From: DAOTTI01 sp034437795
Lineage (GTDB): Bacteria > Chloroflexota > UBA11872 > UBA12225
Reading direction: 5' to 3'
DNA length: 18,210 bases
Assembly: GCA_034437795.1 (NCBI GenBank)
Contig: DAOTTI010000086.1
Location: forward strand, 1 to 18,210
The notes under the pieces are model-generated. The model worked only from the letters and a program-made list of their open reading frames with translations. It was not told the DNA's origin and did not search any database. The position numbers and the translations under genes are program-made. Below, piece by piece: positions 15,271 to 18,210 of the stretch (position 1 is its first letter; each line of letters starts with the position of its first letter).

Positions 15271-15663
15271 CTACCACTGGAGCGCGTGCTTGACGTGCCG
15301 GAGGCGTGCCACGCGGCCGCCCTGCACGTCCACGGCGATCAGGTCCACGCGCCACTCTGCGTCAGCGTCCGTCTGCTCCCCTTGCTCCGCGAGGTAGGTC
15401 AGAGCGGTAGCGACCATCCGGCTGCCCTTGGCGGCCGTGATCGACTCTTCGGGTAGCCCGAAGCTGGCGCCGGTTCGGGTCCGGACCTCGACGAAGACGA
15501 GGGTGTGCCCGTCGCGGGCCACGATGTCCACCTCGCCGGCGCGACAGCGGTAGTTCCGCTTGATGATCTGGTAGCCGGCGCGCGCCAGATAATCCGCGGC
15601 GGCCTGCTCCCCCAGGGTCCCGATGGCGCGTCGCCCCCGCCCGAGTGCGGTCACGTCGCGCAT
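15271..15663 (-). CDS. yraN: YraN/UPF0102 family endonuclease-like protein
   Basis: A 130-aa protein matching UPF0102: GEQAAADYLARAGYQIIKRNYRC near the start, then the restriction-nuclease-like core GEVDIVARDGHTLVFVEVRTR (acidic residues followed by E-V-R in place of the common E-V-K). FGLPEESI and a final strand pattern WRVDLIAVDV follow. Its function is not firmly known; the Holliday-junction-resolvase-like fold suggests DNA handling. The ATG at 15663 lies one base after the TAA of rnhB, so the two are co-translated. This gene order is common in many bacteria. Confidence 0.88.
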   Translation of the reverse strand: MRDVTALGRGRRAIGTLGEQAAADYLARAGYQIIKRNYRCRAGEVDIVARDGHTLVFVEVRTRTGASFGLPEESITAAKGSRMVATALTYLAEQGEQTDADAEWRVDLIAVDVQGGRVARLRHVKHALQW

Positions 15664-15664
15664 G

Positions 15665-16540
15665 TTAGCGTGCGGCTCCGAAGCGTGCGCTACCCTGAGC
15701 CGGTGGCGGTGGTGGCGGTGGAGGGAGGGCGCCGGCTACGTGGTCCCGCACGCCGAGCAGGTACTTCATCGGTGCGAAGCTGCGCCGGTGGAGGGGAGAG
15801 ACGCCGTGCAGGCGAAGGGCACCAAGATGGCGGCGCGTGCCGTAGCCCTTGTTCTCGGCCAGCGCATAGGCCGGAAAGCCGGCGGCGCGGCGCACCATCT
15901 CCGCGTCGCGGGTCACTTTGGCCACGATCGATGCGGCGGCGATACTCAGGCAGCGTTGATCCCCGCGGACCACGGCGCGCTGCGGGGCCGGCCATTCCGG
16001 CAAGGGGACCGCATCGGTCAGCAGGTAGTCCGGTAGCACGGCCGGCCCTGCGATGCGCCGCGCGCCCCAGAGCGAGCCGTCTTCCTCCGGGCAGATGGGC
16101 CGGCCGCAGAGACAGGCCAGCGCGGCCCGCATCGCCAGGCGCGTGGCCTCGAGAATGTTGCGCTGGTCGATCACCGGCGCCTCGGCCCAGCCGACCGCCG
16201 CTGAGACCGCCAGGCGGCAGATCGTCTCGGCCAGGCGCTGGCGTTTGGCTGGAGCGAGCAGCTTGGAGTCGGTGACGTCCGCCAGCAGCGTGCGATCGCG
16301 AAAGCACTCCAGCGGTAGGATCACGGCCGCGACGTAGACCGGTCCCGCCCAGGAGCCGCGTCCCACCTCGTCGACGCCGGCGATGCGGCAGAAGCCGGCC
16401 TGCAGGACCGCCTCCTCCACATCCAGGGAGTCGATGGCCAGCAACGGCGGCTGTCTCACCTGGGGAGCGCCACGCTGGGCGTCCGCGACGGGGCGTCCGC
16501 CTGCCACTTGCGTCCGGGAGGTGCCGGTTGCGCCGCCCAC
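15665..16540 (-). CDS. rnhB: Ribonuclease HII
   Basis: About 291 aa, longer than usual. Catalytic acids are in place: D57 and E58 of GVDEVGRG, D176 of YLLTDAV (replacing LIDG) and D212 of AKVTRDAEM. The enzyme cuts RNA in RNA-DNA hybrids, including single misincorporated ribonucleotides. Two oddities: an insertion of about 25 residues (roughly 145-169, CGRPICPEEDG...IAGPAVL) before the third acid, and a C-terminal tail with eight consecutive prolines encoded at 15701-15724. The start is uncertain: GTG 16540 or an internal GTG at 16459 (264 aa); neither has a good ribosome site. It lies 124 bp downstream of rplS in the same direction; that gap shows no clear terminator. Confidence 0.9.
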   Translation of the reverse strand: MGGATGTSRTQVAGGRPVADAQRGAPQVRQPPLLAIDSLDVEEAVLQAGFCRIAGVDEVGRGSWAGPVYVAAVILPLECFRDRTLLADVTDSKLLAPAKRQRLAETICRLAVSAAVGWAEAPVIDQRNILEATRLAMRAALACLCGRPICPEEDGSLWGARRIAGPAVLPDYLLTDAVPLPEWPAPQRAVVRGDQRCLSIAAASIVAKVTRDAEMVRRAAGFPAYALAENKGYGTRRHLGALRLHGVSPLHRRSFAPMKYLLGVRDHVAGALPPPPPPPPAQGSARFGAAR

Positions 16541-16664
16541 CTGCCGCAGGGCTCTACCCGGCTACGGGGTTCCGGCCGACGGCACGGGCGCCGAGCGAAG
16601 GCTTACGTCACGGTTACCGGCGGCCCTGGCCCTACGGCAGCCCATCGCCACCATGCGAGCGCGC

Positions 16665-17015
16665 CTAGCGAAAGCCTTCTTCGCGGATGCGGGCCGCCTT
16701 GCCCACCAGCCCACGCAGGTAATAAAGCTGCGCGCGGCGCACGCGCCCGCGCCGGATGACCTCGATCTTTTCGATCTGGGGCGAGTGGAGGGGGAAGGTC
16801 CGTTCCAGGCCGACACCGTGCGAGATCTTCCGCACGGTGAAGGTGGCCCGGTTGCCGGCGCCGCGCTTGCGCATGCACACGCCTTCGAACGCCTGCACAC
16901 GCTCGCGGTTGCCCTCCACCACCTTGACGTGCACGCGCACGGTATCGCCCACGCGGAAGTCGGGCAGGTCCTTCCGCAGTTGCTCGCGCTCGATCTCGTC
17001 GATAACGTTAGCCAT
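16665..17015 (-). CDS. rplS: 50S ribosomal protein bL19
   Basis: A 116-aa protein matching bL19 along its length: FRVGDTVRVHVKVVEGNRERVQAFEGVCMRKRG, then FTVRKISHGVGLERTFPLHSPQIEKIEVIRRGRVRRAQLYYLRG. It sits at the 30S-50S interface. ATG 17015 lies within the last codons of trmD, an 8-bp overlap, and GGGAG is about eight bases upstream within trmD. The trmD-rplS pair is one of the most conserved bacterial gene orders. Confidence 0.96.
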   Translation of the reverse strand: MANVIDEIEREQLRKDLPDFRVGDTVRVHVKVVEGNRERVQAFEGVCMRKRGAGNRATFTVRKISHGVGLERTFPLHSPQIEKIEVIRRGRVRRAQLYYLRGLVGKAARIREEGFR

Positions 17016-17943
17016 CGGTCTTGCTCCCGCCTCCCTCCTGGAGCGGGTCCTCGTGCTTGCCGGCTTCCGCCGGCTGTGATGTCGCAGTCTCGCGCGAGAT
17101 TATAGCAGCCGCCTTCTGGAGCAGCTCCGGCGGCGCCTTCTGTAGCAGGTCCGGGCGGCGGGCGAGTGTCCGCTTGACCGCTTGCTCGAAGCGCCAGCGG
17201 GCGATGGCGGCGTGGTTGCCGGAGAGCAGGATCTCCGGCACGCGCCAGCCGCGAAACTCCGCGGGGCGGGTGTACTGTGGGTATTCCAGGAGCCCCGACG
17301 TGTGCGACTCTTCTCGCAGCGATTCGGGGGAGCCGAGCACCCCGGGCAGCAGGCGGACGACGGCGTCGACGACCACCATCGCCGCGATCTCCCCTCCGCT
17401 CAGGACGTAGTCGCCGATCGAGATCTCGCGGTCGACGGCGTGCTCGCGGACCCGCTCATCCACGCCTTCGTAGTGGCCGCACACCAGGAGCATGCTGGGC
17501 AGCTGAGCCAGCTCCTGGGCCAGCGCCTGGTTGAAGAGCTCCCCCTGGGGCGAGAGGAGGATGGTCTGCCCCCCGGGCTGGCGGAGCGCCTCGATGGCGG
17601 CAAAGAGCGGCTCCGGCTTGAGGACCATGCCGGCCCCACCACCGTACGGGGCATCGTCCACCGTACGGTGGCGGTCGGTGGTCCAGTCCCGCAGGTTATG
17701 GATGCGGAGGTCTAGGATGCCCTTGGCGATGGCGCGAGCGACGATGCTCTCGTGGAACGGCCCCTGAAACATACTGGGGAAGAGCGTGAGGATGTCGATC
17801 CGCATCACCGGCTGCCGGCGTGCCGGCTCTTGCTCGCCCCCCACGGCAGGTTCCGCACTCTGTGACGCCGGCTCGCCGGCGGAGGCGGGCGGGTCACGTT
17901 GCCCCCTGCTGGCCATCACTGCGCCGCCTGACGAAACGGTCAT
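17008..17943 (-). CDS. trmD: tRNA (guanine-N1)-methyltransferase TrmD
   Basis: Up to 311 aa. The enzyme methylates G37 of tRNAs using S-adenosylmethionine and protects the reading frame. Its signatures are complete: MRIDILTLFPSMF, DDAPYGGGAGMVLKPEP, CGHYEGVDERV, ISIGDYVLSGGEIAAMV (knotted SAM site) and SGLLEYPQYTRPAEFRGW. The family normally begins at residue 47 here (ATG 17805), which has no ribosome site. ATG 17943 has AGGTG eight bases upstream and ATG 17916 has AGGCGG seven bases upstream, so a disordered N-terminal extension of 37-46 residues is possible. The C-terminus also carries about 40 extra polar residues. No rimM or rpsP is visible upstream. Confidence 0.93.
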   Translation of the reverse strand: MTVSSGGAVMASRGQRDPPASAGEPASQSAEPAVGGEQEPARRQPVMRIDILTLFPSMFQGPFHESIVARAIAKGILDLRIHNLRDWTTDRHRTVDDAPYGGGAGMVLKPEPLFAAIEALRQPGGQTILLSPQGELFNQALAQELAQLPSMLLVCGHYEGVDERVREHAVDREISIGDYVLSGGEIAAMVVVDAVVRLLPGVLGSPESLREESHTSGLLEYPQYTRPAEFRGWRVPEILLSGNHAAIARWRFEQAVKRTLARRPDLLQKAPPELLQKAAAIISRETATSQPAEAGKHEDPLQEGGGSKTDG

Positions 17944-17972
17944 ATGCGTGACACCTGATCACTCGCGCCGAT

Positions 17973-18125
17973 CATTCACCAGCGGAGCCCTCACCCTAAC
18001 CTTCTCACACAGCGGCGGGGAATTGTTCGCCGGCCGTGACTAAGGAGCCTCACCCTAGCCCTCTCCCAATGGTAGGGGGATCTCTCCAAGGGGGAGGAGA
18101 TCTCTCACCAGTGGAGCCCTTACCC
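17973..18125. repeat. Intergenic palindromic repeat cluster 6
   Basis: It lies upstream of trmD. GCGGAGCCCTCACCC at 17982-17996 is identical to the 15-mer of cluster 5. A degenerate hairpin and a GCCGGCCGTGAC end module (18029-18040) follow. AGGAGCCTCACCCTAGCCCTCTCCC-type sequence starts near 18042. GATCTC at 18079-18084 and GAGATC at 18097-18102 form a further inverted pair. GTGGAGCCCTTACCC lies at 18111-18125. At least three copies of the lead module are therefore arranged in tandem. Confidence 0.7.
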
Positions 18126-18130
18126 TAATA

Positions 18131-18210
18131 TTACAGTTCCCCTTCGGAGTAGACTTTGAGGAGATTGCTCTGGAGGTATTGGAGGACAGTGGGACGCAGG
18201 CAAGCACGCG
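18131..18210 (-). CDS. Possible 3' end of an unidentified gene (right edge)
   Basis: The minus strand is open from the edge for 25 codons to TAA at 18133-18131, ending ...LQYLQSNLLKVYSEGEL. The stop falls exactly where the repeat cluster ends, and the base composition is visibly less GC-rich than elsewhere, unlike the repeats. The plus strand is also open here, but without a start codon. Too short to identify; it may equally be non-coding. Confidence 0.3.
   Translation of the reverse strand, partial: RACLRPTVLQYLQSNLLKVYSEGEL

Noticed and set aside
15505..16275. A 256-codon plus-strand frame antisense to yraN and rnhB.
   Set aside because: Both minus-strand genes are certain from their motifs; the plus frame is a compositional shadow.

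Overview
The window is GC-rich, gene-dense bacterial chromosome. Several things point to a member of the Chloroflexota, possibly near Thermomicrobia or Sphaerobacter: strong G/C preference at third codon positions, an FHA/FtsW-RodA/PBP cluster of the kind shared by Actinobacteria and Chloroflexota, a TgpA-type transglutaminase with a DUF58 protein, and spacers packed with CCCTCTCCC/GGGAGAGGG palindromes. The phylum is an inference from gene content, not from a marker tree.

Layout. (1) 1-956, minus: three small membrane-protein genes joined by 4-bp overlaps; the first and third look like paralogues and flank a YtxH-like gene. The third runs off the left edge. (2) 1362-5299, plus: a tight cell-envelope operon of FhaA-like and FhaB-like FHA proteins, a SEDS glycosyltransferase (FtsW/RodA) and a class B penicillin-binding protein. 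(3) 5307-9407, minus: a TgpA-type transglutaminase and a DUF58 protein, each with its own -10-like box just upstream of the start codon. (4) 9436-11011, minus: a GHMP sugar kinase resembling HddA and a short ArgA-type N-acetyltransferase. (5) 11475-14112, plus: an MGDG-synthase-like glycosyltransferase and a PdxA-family dehydrogenase. (6) 14688-14984, minus: a 98-aa two-helix membrane protein. (7) 15271-17943, minus: the conserved block trmD-rplS-rnhB-yraN. (8) 18131-18210, minus: a possible 3' end of a further gene at the right edge.

How it fits together. Block 2 couples a SEDS polymerase and its PBP partner to phosphothreonine-reading FHA proteins, so wall growth is probably tuned by Ser/Thr kinases, although no kinase or phosphatase lies in the window. 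Block 3 normally accompanies a MoxR ATPase, also absent here. Block 7 is translation and genome-maintenance housekeeping.

I found no phage, transposase, CRISPR array, tRNA, rRNA or obvious novel defence system. The most unusual content is between genes: a composite palindromic repeat family in six of the larger spacers, and -10 boxes placed for nearly leaderless transcripts.
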